From contig OZ234497.1 in the NCBI GenBank assembly GCA_965153455.1, positions 7,812,001 to 7,876,000 of the forward strand: a DNA stretch of 64,000 nucleotides, written 5' to 3'. Positions 25,321 through 38,600 of this stretch are shown here, in pieces. This DNA is from Sphagnum compactum (lineage: Eukaryota > Bryophyta > Sphagnopsida > Sphagnales). Position numbers and translations under genes: made by a program. The notes beneath the pieces are model-generated. The model saw nothing but the letters and a program-made list of their open reading frames with translations. It did no database searches and had not been told where the DNA came from. Position 1 is the stretch's first letter; every line of letters begins with the position of its first letter.

Positions 25321-25487
25321 GAATAGTTTTGGGAGAACAACACTTGGAGAAAAAAAAGTTGAAACCTGTCTTTCTCACATAAAAGATTCACCTTTTTTGC
25401 AAAAAAATAAAAATAAAAATAAAATTGCAAAAAAGAAAAAAAACACCAGTGTAAATAGGCGGAGAAATCAACACAGAAATATAATTT

Positions 25488-25830
25488 CGCATGTTTAGTG
25501 GAAAACAAAAAGAAGAAAAATCGAAAAAAAATAGAAATTATTACATGTTTTAGGGGGTAAAACAAAAGGAGAAAAATAGAATAAAATAACAATTATAAGA
25601 TGTTAAGGTGGAAAATAAAAATAAGAAAAAAACGTGAAAAGAAATTACACAAGATGTTTAAGGGGAAAAAAGAAAAGAAGAAAATATATAAGAAAATAAT
25701 TATAAGAAAAATCGGGGAAAAAAAAGTATAATAAGATGTTTAGGTGGAGAAAGAAAAAAAAGGAAAAAAAAAGGTAAATTTTTTTAAAGAAATTAATAAG
25801 ATGTTGAAAACTTGGGGAAAAAGAAAAAGA
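25488..25830 (+). repeat. A-rich minisatellite, about six units
   Basis: The core AAGATGTTTAGGTGGAAAA with A-rich tails recurs near 25489, 25541, 25597, 25650, 25734 and 25798, at irregular 50-85 bp spacing. On the minus strand this yields Phe-rich open frames without meaning. Confidence 0.6.
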
Positions 25831-26069
25831 ATCAAAATGATTGAGTTTATTACATGGATAGGTATTTGGATGTTGGCTTGGCAAGCTCAGAAGCAGGGTG
25901 GATGATGGTGTCAGATACGCTACCAAATCACTACTGAGCTTAGCCAAGAGGGAAGCCAAAACAGAGAAAACAGTAATAATAATAAATAAAATAAGCAAAG
26001 TTGTTCACTCTTCTTGTGCTTTGCATTACTTTCTGCTTCCTTGTTCTGGGTCTGTTGGTTCAGCCTGTG

Positions 26070-26391
26070 AGCTGGTGGTGGTGGTGGTGGTGGGAGGATA
26101 ACTCTGCTTCTTCATTAGCCTAGCTTTCGTTCCCTTCTTCTGCTGCCATCCCACCAATAAGCTGGAACCCCGTAACACGCTCCCAATCCACTACTAGCTG
26201 ATAGCAAATTCTAGGGAAACCTATGCCAGACCCCCCACCTTTTTTTTTCGGGGTGGTGTTTTTCTGAGCTCTGAATTTCGGGCATATGCCTGTGGCTGCC
26301 GGACTTACGCAAGTCTTTTTTCTGTTTTTTTTTGGTGGGTCCATTTGGATTTGATGGTTTAGAGTTTTGGGTGTAATCTTGGGCTTTTTTG

Positions 26392-26424
<33 letters not shown>

Positions 26425-26628
26425 TTTTTTTTTCCTTTTTTTTCTTTCTTTTTCTGGTGTGTGTTTTTCTTGGACATACAAGAATGTGTGTGTGTGTGTG
26501 TGTGTGTAAGCTTTTTTTTGTCTCTTTGTCTCGTTTCATGATTTTTCTCTGTTGAGTAGTTCTGGCAGTCCGCTTCCGGACTTTCGTGGCTTAGATTTTT
26601 TTTTTTTTGGGGGCTTGGTGCACAAATA
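26070..26628 (+). promoter_or_regulatory. Probable promoter/5' leader of the KAC gene, with microsatellites
   Basis: The segment upstream of the ATG holds a GGT tract (about 26077-26098), a CT tract of about 29 bp (26392-26420) and a GT tract of about 24 bp (26484-26507). CT-rich tracts near transcription starts are common in plants. No TATA box is convincing and no transcription start can be placed. The ATG context (ATAATGG) has A at -3 and G at +4. Confidence 0.4.
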
Positions 26629-29600
26629 ATGGCGGATGCGGGAGTCAGGAACTCGAGGAGTTGGGGTTTGCCTACTTACATGCCGTTTGAGACTGAGGAG
26701 GAGGAGGAGGAGGAGGAGGCAGATGGGAGGCATGATGTTCGGGTCGCTGTTCCCACACTGGTGTCGCAGAGTCCTTCTCTAATGTCCGGGAGACGACCCA
26801 TGTTCGGGAGCTCGTTTGGCGACAGTAGTAGTAGTACTAAGCAGAGGATGCAGTCTACCACGTTTGTGAACAAATTACAGAAAGTCAGGGACCAAGTTTC
26901 GGTAAGTCCTCCTATTGTGCTTTGTTACCACTCCAGTTCCCATGGTCTAGGTTCATGCAATTATTCATCTTTCTACCTTCTTCCACTTTCCTTCTTGCCC
27001 TAGATTTCAGCATTTAAAATGTCACTGCCACTGCAATCAGCAAGTCCTGGTTTTTTCATCATCATTTTGTGGGGTTTCTTGAGCATAGCCTGGGCCCCAC
27101 AAAAATATATGGTGGTTGAACTGGCTTCTTGCTATGCCTTTAGCATTGGGTTTTTCATACTAAGTATTATTGTCAATTCCATTAGTGTCATATGTGTGGG
27201 GATTACCAGGAAGTCTTGTGTCTGAATGATTCGTCTATGTCTGTCTGGGAGAATATTGTTTGGCAGAAGACTACATGAGTTGAACAGTGCTTGCCAGATT
27301 CTGATGAACCTCAGCAGGGTTGACTGAGGATGTTGCTCCTTCGCCCTTTTTTCATAGTGTACAGAGAAGTAGTGGAATCAGTTGGAAGGTTGCAATGTAA
27401 ACATATTTTGCAGCCAAAATGAGGTAAGGTATATATTGGGAGTCTTCCAAAGACCGAGAAAGTTCCATCCTGTTTCTTGAGTATCCAAAGGAGTTGACAA
27501 AAGCTTGTGGAAAAGAAACCACAGTTACAGAAGACCCTTGCAGATGCATCTGATCATGTCAATGAACAATATGGTATGAACAAATTTGTTAGGAGTTGGG
27601 GTTTGTGCTGGTAAACAGACTGCACGAGATGAATGGGTGGAGTTACGGCAGGAGGCCAGTGATTTGCAGGAGTATTCTACTGCAAAAATTCATCGAGTTA
27701 CTCGCTACTTGGGAGTTCTTGCTGACAAAGCACGACGCCTAGGTTGGTTGACTGACCCACCTGAATGTATTGAATTTTTTTCCCCCATGTTTTCCTGTGG
27801 AAGGTTTCTTCCGATTGTTGACAGGTTTGTTGACAGGTTTGGTACAATGGGCTACATTGGCTGGAGAACTGGGAATCACATCTCCAGTCTGCAGGGTGTC
27901 CCTCATGACAGTTCTGATTCACTGCAATTCTCTTTCTTTTGACTACACTGGCCAATGAGATTCTGCATCTTTGGGTGGTGATGCAGATCAGGTGGCTTTG
28001 GATTCTGAAGCTCGTGTTACTCCCTTGAGGAAACAGAAGAAAAGGTTATTCAATGACTTACTTGCAGTTAAAGGTATCTTGCACACACTGTTGTCCGTGT
28101 TTGGTTGGTTGGACCCCTTTTGACTTTCCCTGCCTCATTATGTTGTGTACAGTTTTTCCCCCTTCAGATTTCCATCCTCTTGTTCATGTATACTCGACAT
28201 ATAGTCAGTTTGATGTATGCTTGGAAAACTTGGTTCACCCTAGCCTGATGGTCACTGGTAGTGTGATCTGTTTGGGTGGGAATTTGGCATTCAACACATA
28301 TTGCTTATGGTATTAAATTAATTTATTTTTGTTTCCTGTATTGTTGTGTAGGCAATGTGCGTGTATTTTGTCGTGTGAGACCACAATTTGAGGATGAAGG
28401 TCCTACGGTCACAGCATTCCCAGATGATTTCACCCTTCGCATTAATCAATCCATGGCTGCTGCTCCAGTTAAAGAGTTTGAGTTTGATCATGTCTATGGG
28501 CCACATGTTTCTCAAGGTATTGAATCTGCTGTATCATTGTTGTGGAACAAGTCACTATGTAGGACTGCTGGTTCAAATTTATTGGGTCTGACAGGCAGTT
28601 TAGACCTATGAAAGTAATGAGTGATGTGGCTGTGCAGCTCTCATCTCAAACATTGCATGTGCTGTTGACATGTGCAGGGGACTTTTTCCAGGATTTGCAG
28701 CCTCTTGTGCAGTCAGCTCTGGATGGTTACAATGTGTCCATTTTCAGTTATGGACAAACGGGCTCTGGCAAAACTCATACCATGGTAAATGCTGATTTTT
28801 TGCTCAATATTATTGAAGTCTAGTTCTGCTTTCAGAGGGAATGTGTAGTTGAGGGAGATGATGGAAATAATGAGATGCAATGTCCACTAAAACTTCGGAA
28901 TGCTGTTCTGGATGTGGTTATCTAGTTTTTAGATTATTCCTTTGCATCTACCATTCATCCCAAACAAGTTTGAGGAAGTTCTGACTTTTGACCTAGATAT
29001 TTGCTGTAACATTCTCAGAGAATGCTTAAAGAGTTGGGTTTAGGGTCTCTGCTTTCTGCACACTGGTTGGTGTAGGCTTGTGTGCTTTGCGGTGTTAATT
29101 CAAACTCTCTGGAGTTGGAATTTAGATTTGATAATTCTTGGCTAAATGTAGATATACCATTGCTACAAGCCTTGTGTGTTGCTTCCTGGGCTCTGAAGAC
29201 ACAATTATAGGATCATAGCTATCCACAGCTACTATTGAAGTCCAGAATCCAGGAAGTGTTTGATGCAAATTGTTGTGATGTGTTTATCCGAAGCCCCTGG
29301 CAGCCTGAACTGATCATGAGTAGATGGAATAAAGTAATAAGATTATGGAGTTCATATTAGTGAAACTGTAATGGTTTTATCATTTGAGCTCACAATTTGG
29401 AAGATGAAGAAGAATTAATGAAGTCTTCTAACCAAGCATTCCCAAGCATCTCTTTACCCTTAGGGGTACTCTCTCTTTTGAAGGTGGACACTTTCTAACT
29501 GGGATGATGGAGGCAATGTGGTTGCCCATTCTTCCTCCAAGGTTTTGCAAGCCCCCTTCCATTTCCACAACTTCAGATGATCAGTTTACCCAATAATGGC

Positions 29601-32600
29601 TTGGCTATTATTGGTGATGTCTAACATGGCCTAGTCTTGAATTGAATCCATTATCACTTGCAAGGTCATGAGTCCTAGCCAACTAGCCACTAACCTATCA
29701 GCTTGATGTTGCCTGCAACTATGCTTATTTGTAATTTTAGGAGGTTATGCTGTTGGATTTCTACTGAGTCCTCCCATTGCATCTGGAAATGCAATAGAAA
29801 CTCAGGATACAATTTTGTATAGTTGGTTTTGAGGAGATTGTTGTATACTTATCTACACTCACCATTGGAAGCTGATGAAGTGTGTGGGGAATAATGTCAG
29901 CTAGTCGCTGCCATTCATGATGAAGGTGATGGTCTGGTACTTTATGAGTGTCACTCGCAAGGTTATGACTCTACTCACTCTTGTTGTGTCTGTTTAAGTT
30001 TGGCTGGGACTGAAAATAAGAGTCCCCTTCAATGTGTTGTTCTGGAGTTTTCTTTGCAAATTGAGAGATTTTCATGTAGTCTCTGAGATTGAGCATTTTG
30101 TTGCAGGAAGGGCCAACCCATGATAGGGGAGTTTACTTCAGGGCATTTGAAGAGCTCTTTGATCTTGCTAATGCTGAGGCCATGCCAACTTCAAGGTGCT
30201 TGTTTTATGTCACCATGTTTGAGCTTCATAATGACCAGGTATGCAAGCCCTTGGATTGATAGTAGTCCAGTCGGTGCGTTTCTTCTGCCCAGAATTCAAT
30301 TCTCCAATGTCAACTACTCAACTTAGGAATAATCTTTTTAGTGGAGTCCAGAGTGTTTTTAGTAGAACCAATTTTTACTACATTTTTTGTGACTCTGATG
30401 ATCTCCTTTGCTGTTGGAGCTCAGGGTCCACATAGTACAAAAGGGGGGTAACTGATATTTAGCTCCTCTTGTAAGTGACAGATATGTTGTGCTGTTGAAT
30501 GTCAGACAGTGAAATTCATTGTCTTTTCAATGCCTAAGTAATGTGATTTCAGTACTTGTATGCCACAGAGGCCTGTTCCTCTTATTATGCATTTGTTTTT
30601 GTGTGGTTTTGCAGGTCTGGGATCTTTTGAGAATGACAGAGCATATGAAGAACAACGGGACAGTATTGCTTGGTGAGACAAGCCAATCTGCTGATCTTGT
30701 GGAGGAGAAAGTGGCTAGTCCTTCTGACTTCAGCAGTGTATTCAGATTAGGCAGCCAGATGCGAGCAACATTGAATGGCCGAGAGCGTGCCAGCCGTTCA
30801 CACTTGTACTTCTTCTGCAGCTTTTCCTCAATATAGTCTATGCAATTTTAGAGCTTGCTCCTGGGCACATATTTAATGAAGGCAGACTAAAACTCTTCTG
30901 GTGGTCCCTGTGTGGAGCATCTATTTTTAAAGTTTCACATCTGCTCTGGGGATTTGGATGTATGCTTACTATGTGTGGGGCGAACAGGGTGGTAACAATC
31001 CACATCCACTATGCAAACACTCTGTCTGGAGAGGAACAGTACAGCAAGCTGTCTATGGTGGACATGGCTGGCAGTGAGCGCCTAACCAAGGAGGAAGCGA
31101 ATGGGAATCGCCTCACTGAGTCTTTGCACATCAACAGATCTCTTTCTGCGTAAGTTTGATGTAGTTTTGCATCTAATTTCATTTATCTGTGAATATCTGA
31201 GTTACAATTAAGAATTTTTAAAATTCTCTTAAATGACGTCTTTTTCTTGGTTATTTTTGCATTTCATTTTTTGTGATTGGTGATTGAGCTTTTCTCTTTC
31301 TGAATGACATTGTACCCTCAATTATGGGGAGAATGTAGTTAACCAGAGAGACTGCATGTAAAGCTATTGATGGGTTGCATTGTTTACAGGCTGGGTGATG
31401 TTTTCTCGGCATTGACTGCAAAGAAAGAGCATGTTCCTCATGGCAATTCAAAGCTTACACAGCTTCTTGCTGACTCACTTGGTATGTCAGTGTGCAGTCC
31501 TGTATGTAAAGACCAATAGCTGTGTTGTGAATGTGCAATGTAGATGCTGCCATAAATGTAATTCAATTGCTTTGATAGGATGCTGCTGGCAGCTTAGTGT
31601 ATGGATAAAAGGAGCAATTCTCAGCAGATTTGTTGTGGGTTGCTGCAGGGGGAGATTCCAAGGCTCTGCTCATTGTGAATATTTGTCCCAGCTTGTCAGA
31701 CTTACAAGAAACTTTGTCATCACTGAATTTTGCATCTCGTGCTCGTAATGTCGAGTTGAGTCTTGGTAATCGAGATACCATAAAGAAATGGCGGGATATG
31801 GTATGTGATATCTGCTTGTTTTACTCATGGTAGCTTTTGGGTGGAATGAGATGGATCTTCTGTTTAATTTGAACTTTTGTGCAACTCATGCAACCTGGAC
31901 TTGACTAGGCAAATGATGCACGCAAGGAGGCATATGAAAAGGAGAAGGAATCTAATGAGGCATATGAGGAGGTGATGCGGTTGAATCAAGCTCTGCAGCA
32001 GGCTGATGACCAATGCCTGCTGCTATTTGGTGAGGTTCAGAAGGCATGGAAATCAGCAGCTTCATTGCAGTCGGACCTTACTGACCATGAAGCACAGATC
32101 ACCAAGCTTCAGGTCTTAATATTCAATTTGACTTTTCTTCTACTGGCTGTTGCTAGCTGTATCAGGTACTGAGGTTTTCTTCAATAATGCTCATTGTCAT
32201 CATTTCCATCACTTGATCTTTGCACTTGCAGAACACCAGATTGTCTGAGCAAAGGAAGGTGGACAAAAATCAGAGTATGCAGCTGAAGACACAGTTGGCG
32301 CAGTTTATAGATCAAGAAGATAAGCACCAGGGTCAACTACAGGAACGCGCAGCAAGAATAGAGGCTCTTGAAGTAAGATGCCGTTGACCATCTGGAGTGT
32401 GACAATCAGTGCACTTGATAGTGTTGAGGATAAAACATAACTTCCATCTGGATTGACACAAATGGTACACCTGATAGTAGGCAGGAGTTCATGAGTTTGA
32501 AGTTCCAATAGGAGGAAACAAGATAAGTATTGGAGGTTGATGCATGAGCAAGTCTCACCATGTGGACAAGTGTCTGGATGCAGGTGAGAGTGCAGATGCT

Positions 32601-35600
32601 AGAGCGGCAGCTTGCAGATGCACAAGAGGCAGTGACTAGGGCAAGACCTATGAGACCAGATGATGCTGAGCTGCAAAAGGGCCGAGAAGAGATTGAAAAT
32701 GCATTGGCCATGAATCAAAAGCTTGAGGAGGAGTTGTCCAAACGTGATGAGCTAATTGAGGTGTGCAGCCTTTTCAAGATGAATGGTTGGATGTCTAGGG
32801 TATTGTTGTAGCCTGTCCAAAGAAGTACCATGTCCTGACACTCTTGCCCTTGTTGAATGATCCAGCGGTTGCATCAGGAAAATGAAAAGCTATTTGAGCG
32901 CCTCACTGAAAGAAGAATGTCAGCCAGTTCTCCAAGGGTTTCTGCCTCTCCTAAGGTTGGGTTCTCTACTTTCCCTATGTGTAGGAAAACTGAGTATGCA
33001 GGCTGGTGGTTACAATGGCCTATGCCCACTGTAGCGATCTAATGAAGTCAGTGGATAAGTTGTGGTAGAAAAGTTGTTAGAATACATGTTACTGTTCTTG
33101 TCCCTGAACAAGTGAGGGACTGTCACAACTGTTCATACTGCTAGTTTTATAGTTCATTTGGGATTAGTTCTTCCCTTCTATTTGTTTTTCCCTGCTCTTT
33201 ATCTGGGACTTTTTCTTTGACTTAAAAGGAGCATGTTTCTGCTTGGTTCTGGTTACCTTTGATTAGCAGTATGGAGATTTCTCAATACTCACAAGAGTTA
33301 TTTTTTCTTGTCATTTTGGTGGATGTTCTGCATCCAAGTAGTTACCAGTTGGGCTCTTCAAGATTATTTCAGGGTGCAGAAGGCCCATCCAGCTATCTGT
33401 GATGTGTGTATACATTGTTTTCTTTTTCTTCAGGGTTTTTCTTTTTCTTACATCAAAGTTCCTTCCAGATGAGGTTTTCTAATCATTGTGTTTTTTTTCT
33501 CAGCCTCATTCTTTTGTGTCATTCTTTTGCGTCTTTTAGTTGTAAGTCTTTTCTTATACTTGTAGAAATACTTTGTTTACGTGCAAGGTCCTCTTGTGTT
33601 TTCAAAGTAGTGAGACTTTAGCTCTGTGGAGAGTTATTCTAAAATTACACACATCTTGGAGTGTATAGGAGAGTTCTTGAATTCTTTTGTTTCTGTTGTT
33701 GGGTCTCTTTCTCTTGATTTCCCTCTTTTTTCTTTTCTGGGGGCCTTTACTAGAGTCGAGCAGAATCCTAGTTTGTTATGGGACATTTGAATATTTTGTT
33801 ACAGGCAACCCTCTGCAAGTGTCAGCACTGTGATCTTCCACTTGTAACATGCAGTCCCATTTTACTTTTCTGCTGCTTGGGAGCAAACCTGTTAACAGGG
33901 GGGTTTCTTGAGTCCTCAATCAAGATCAAGGACTTTTGATCGAGCTGGCACTTGTTTCTTGAGCTGCGAGCTTAGTTCAAAGAAAAAATCTCTTGGGTTC
34001 ATTAGGAATGATAGATTCTCTTATTTAGCTAGTTATAACCTAACTAAGCTCCATGATTTTGGACATGAAACCTAAAGTGGGGAAGGGTTAAAAGTGTGAT
34101 TGCCAACTCACAATTCTCTGTCTTAACATTTAGTCCCTTGTTGAATTCAGAAGAAAAAAGCAAAGGCACCTTTATACTACAATCAGCCTCTGTGCATTTT
34201 CAGATGAAGGAGTAATTTATGTAGTTTATGGTGTCAATGTCTCTTGAGTGCTAGCCAACATCACGTCTGAGTCTTCCCATTGCTTCCGGAAAGGCAACAG
34301 AAACTCAGGACGCAGATTGTGTATAATGGTTTGCCCAAGTTTTTTGGGAAGATTATTATATGCTTATCTACACCCACTGTTGGGAGCTGATGAACTCAGT
34401 GGGTAGTCATGGCAGCTCGTCACTGCCGTTCGTGATGAAGGTGATGGTCTGTCACTTTGTGAGCGACTCTCATGAGGTTATGACTGCACTCATTGTCGTG
34501 TTACCTTTAATTGTTGTTGTGGAGATTTCTCTGCAACTTCATCGATCTTTATGGTGTCAATATGTTGTGCAAACCTGTGAGTCTGTCTTTGCTAGATTCC
34601 AAGAGCATGTAAGTGAAGCCAGTAGATTGACAATACTTGCTGGTTTGTTGTTTGAATTTGAGCTGGTATATGCTGCTTTAGCCAAAGCAGGTTTCTGTTG
34701 CTGCAAACTCTTGCCTATTGAAAAGTGCATTGGGATTTCTGGGATTCTGTCGATCACATTGATCATACCTTGTTCAAACCTTCTGCTTCTCTTGTGGAAA
34801 GAAAATGGATGAGTGTTTAACATATCTTTTTTCCAAGAGGCTATAATTTAGAAAGCAAGTCCAACAATAGAAGATCTCCCAGTGTTCATAAACCTCTTAC
34901 TATAAGGTGAAGCAATGGCCATAAATCTAACTTTGTTGGTCCTAAGAATAAAGTTTGGGTTGCTGTTTGTTTAAGACCTTGCCTTTCTGTTTCTCTCCCC
35001 CCTCCTCAATTGCCTATTTGGAGGGAGAGCGCTTCATCTTGTAATGATGTGCAATTAGTCTGTAGTCGTTCCATACCTTTCACCCCATAGAATTTCTGGC
35101 TACGGAGACTACAACAGAAGACTAGTTTTCTTGTCTTCTCTTATGTCTCAAGGCAAGTCTCTATCATTTTCCTTATGTATTGATCTTATCTCAGTCTTTG
35201 TCTCCTCCCATATGGAGGTAGCAAAGGTGTTTCTTCCACTTTGAACCTTCCCAGTGTTTTGGATTGTCTTCCTCCTATGGTTAGAGAGTATTGGTCTTTC
35301 CATCAGTTGCTTGGAAGTACATCAAAACTTCGGATCAAGAGTTCTTCAACTACAGGAAGGTTTGTTTGTTCTTCTAAACTCCAGCAAAAAAAGGTAAAGT
35401 GGCTGAGATTGTAGCCATTTCTAAATTTTTGTTGTTCATGGAATATTGATTGAATGAGAAGCCAAAGTTCTTATTTATGTTCAGAAGAGGACCTGCTGTC
35501 TCAGCATGTTATATTCTTGGTCTCAATCTCCTTTTTCTGTCCCTTCAGTTGATCAAGATCACCTTGATGGATTTCAATGTTCTTCTGGTACTACCTACAT

Positions 35601-38600
35601 GGATAAAGTGTAGTGTGACTACTTTTCTCACAGATGTTTCTATGTGACTGAGTTCTTTCTACAAAGCTATACTACCTGTGATCAATGATCTTTGGGTGCT
35701 GAAGCTTTGAAAGGCTCATGTTCTGTTTGTAGTTGGATTCTCAATCACTCTTCAGGAGCAGTGGATGTGATCAAGCTGAAGCTTTGAAAGGCTCATGTTC
35801 TGTTTGTTGTTGGATTCTCAATCACTCTTCAGGAGCAGTGGATGTGATCAAACTCCTAAATCCTTTGAGATTAATCCCTCAGGATCAGAGGCTGATAAAT
35901 ATTCTCCACTTTGATGATTCAATTCTATTTACTAAGATTGACCTGGCAGATCTTGGAGCCCAAGTTCTTGTTCATTCAAAGATGGTCATTAATCTCAGGC
36001 ACGAGCTTGATTTTTTAAATCATCTTTTGAAGTCCAAAACTTCCCCTGTTTTTTGTCAGAGATTATCCTAGGTTTTCAGTTTGTGGATGACCTTTTTTGT
36101 CCTCGACTTTCCAGGGTTCAAGAGTTTTATGTACCTGGACAAAGACTCTTTTGGTGGTGGCGTATACCCTAGAACACCTTGGGAGTTAGATTGCACTTCT
36201 AATGGCCTCTCTTGTAACTTCTTGGATTTAGCCATTAGCAAAAGTCCTACAGGGCTTTCATGTGATCTTTGATAAACATACTCAACCAATTATGTAGGAG
36301 TTGACATGATCTGTATGCCTCACATTCATGCCACTGGCACTATTATTGCTAAGTTGGGAATTATCAATACTCAGTTCTACAGGTTCTTTAGGCTTTGTAG
36401 TTCTAAAGTTTTCTTTGTTTCTCAGGTGGTCAGTTTCATTGTTCTCCTGAAGAATATTGGCTATCCTCTAAAGATTCTCTGAAAGTTGACCAGAGGCTTG
36501 CTCAATACAGACAAATTTCTTTTTGGAATTTGAGTGTTTGGAGTTGTCTGAATGATTTTGTATAGAGTCTTGTTAGTGTGGATCTTATTTCAGCCTACAT
36601 GGTCTTTGTTTGTCGTCTTCCTTTTGTCTGTTCTTTTTTCCTCATGTGTCTTTTGATTTCATTTTTTCCCTCTTTGTTTCCCTTCTGAGGTGTAAGGTGC
36701 TAGCTAGTATCATGGCTGAGTCTTCCTGTTGCTTTCAGACTTGTGAGAAACTCAGTGCACAGGCAATTGGTTACACTAGCCTCTACCCACTGTAGGGAGC
36801 TGATGAAGTCATAGGTAAGTTATGATAGAAAAATCTTACTTGTTACTGTTGATGGTCCCTGAGCAAGTGAGAGACTGTCACTCCTGTGCTTTTCATACTA
36901 CTAGTTTTATTGTTCAATTTCAAATTAGCTCTTCCATTCCATGTATTTCTTCTTGCCTGTTGTTGAGTTGCTCTCTGGAGTTTTTCTTTAACGTGGAGGA
37001 AAAGGTTTTTGCCTGGTTCTGGCCATCTTGAGTAGGTCTTTCAATACTTTTGAGTTATTTCTCTCTGTAGGATTTGGTCCTTCACAAAGAGCTTATAATT
37101 GCTCACAAGGACACAAGAAAGTAGAGAGATACTCTGTGGAATACTGATGATGGTATATGATGGCTTGATGTGAGGTGTACCAGATGTTTTTGCGGATATG
37201 CACCCTAATGCTCTAATCTAGAATTAGCAAGATGAGCTAACTTGAAGGATTTGGGTGAGTTTCAGTTTCTCCATGGTGATTCAAGGCAAGGTGTGGATGA
37301 ATTCGACTTGGATTCTAGTTCCTTCAGGTATATTATGCACTTAGTTTGAAGGATTGGGCAGCTGATTTGACAAATCCCATATGTGCCTGTTCTTTCCTGT
37401 TTTTAGGTTGATCACTTTGAGTTTCCATGGTAGAGCATCGACCGATAAAGTCCTGTGGTTTGCTGTCTTTCCTTGCAGAAGTGGAAGTGGTGTGCCAGCA
37501 TCACCTGACAGACATGGATCAAGCTCTATGAAAGCGGGCTCTTTGTCAGTGCCACCAGCCACTCCAGGCACAGTTGCTTTGATGAAGTCAGGAACAGGAG
37601 AGACCCTGAAAAGTACACCTGCTGGGGAATATTTGACAGCTGCCCTCATGGACTTCAACCCAGACCAATATGATGGTCCTGCTGCAGTTGCTGATGGAGC
37701 TAATAAGCTTCTCATGCTGGTATGGATCTTCACCCTTACAAGACTGATTATAAAAAGAGGAAAGTCTCATTGCAACGCACTGATGTGCATAGAGATCCTC
37801 TCAGGTGAAAAAAGAGGAAGGGAGAACACTAAGACCATGCACCCATTTGCAGATTAGGGGGCTTGAATTACGGGCATGAGTCTGATCAACAACCCTTCAA
37901 CATCAATTTTGCTATGCTTACCTTACGGGTTTCTTGCATTGCCTTCCAAGATCATGTGGTCATGAGTTAGCAAGTAGTACTATTTTGAAGTCAATCTCTT
38001 GACACTCTGCACAGTGCACATCTCAGTTGGCTGGGTGTTTTCTTACTTGGCTGGCTTTGCCTGTACCTCAGCCTCTTCGATTTCTGATGTTTTGAATAAG
38101 GTTGGTAATAAGGTGACTGTTGGTGTACTGGTGGCAGGTTTTGGCAGCTGTAATTAAGGCTGGTGCAGCTAGGGAGCATGAGATGCTTGCAGAAATTCAA
38201 GGGGCTGTGTTATCATTTATCCGCAGAATGGAGCCTCGACGTGTTATGGATACCATGCTGGTCTCGCGTGTACGCATCCTTTACATTCGATCACTCCTTT
38301 CTCGCTCACCAGAGCTGCAAAACTTGAAGGTAATACAGGGAACCACCATAGCTTGTTTGTTGCTGAAGTGTGCAGATGCCACATTTATGTTGATGTTAAG
38401 TTTTTACGGCTACACTTTAGCAGATGCCCATTCCCTCTGTAGAAGCACACACCTCTTCATCTGCTGGCACTTTAGTCCTTGCACATAAAGAAGATGGGGT
38501 GGGCAGGTGCCACCTGTGGAGCGGTTTTTGGAGAGAGCAGTTTCAAACCGTGAGCACAAGGGCCGTGACTCCAGTCGAGGGAGTAGTCCTGTCCGCTCCC

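Noticed and set aside
26120-26539. Minus-strand frames with Lys/Glu/Arg and His/Thr repeats
   Set aside because: They are translations of the CT and GT microsatellites and T-runs in the KAC leader.
35880-36071. Frame with [11 protein letters not shown], recalling the FADD box of reverse transcriptase
   Set aside because: No other reverse-transcriptase block is found on either side, so one short resemblance is not enough.
37381-37478. Extension of KAC exon 16 upstream in the same open frame
   Set aside because: The TTCCTTGCAG acceptor at 37478 is strong and the upstream residues have no counterpart in KAC homologues.
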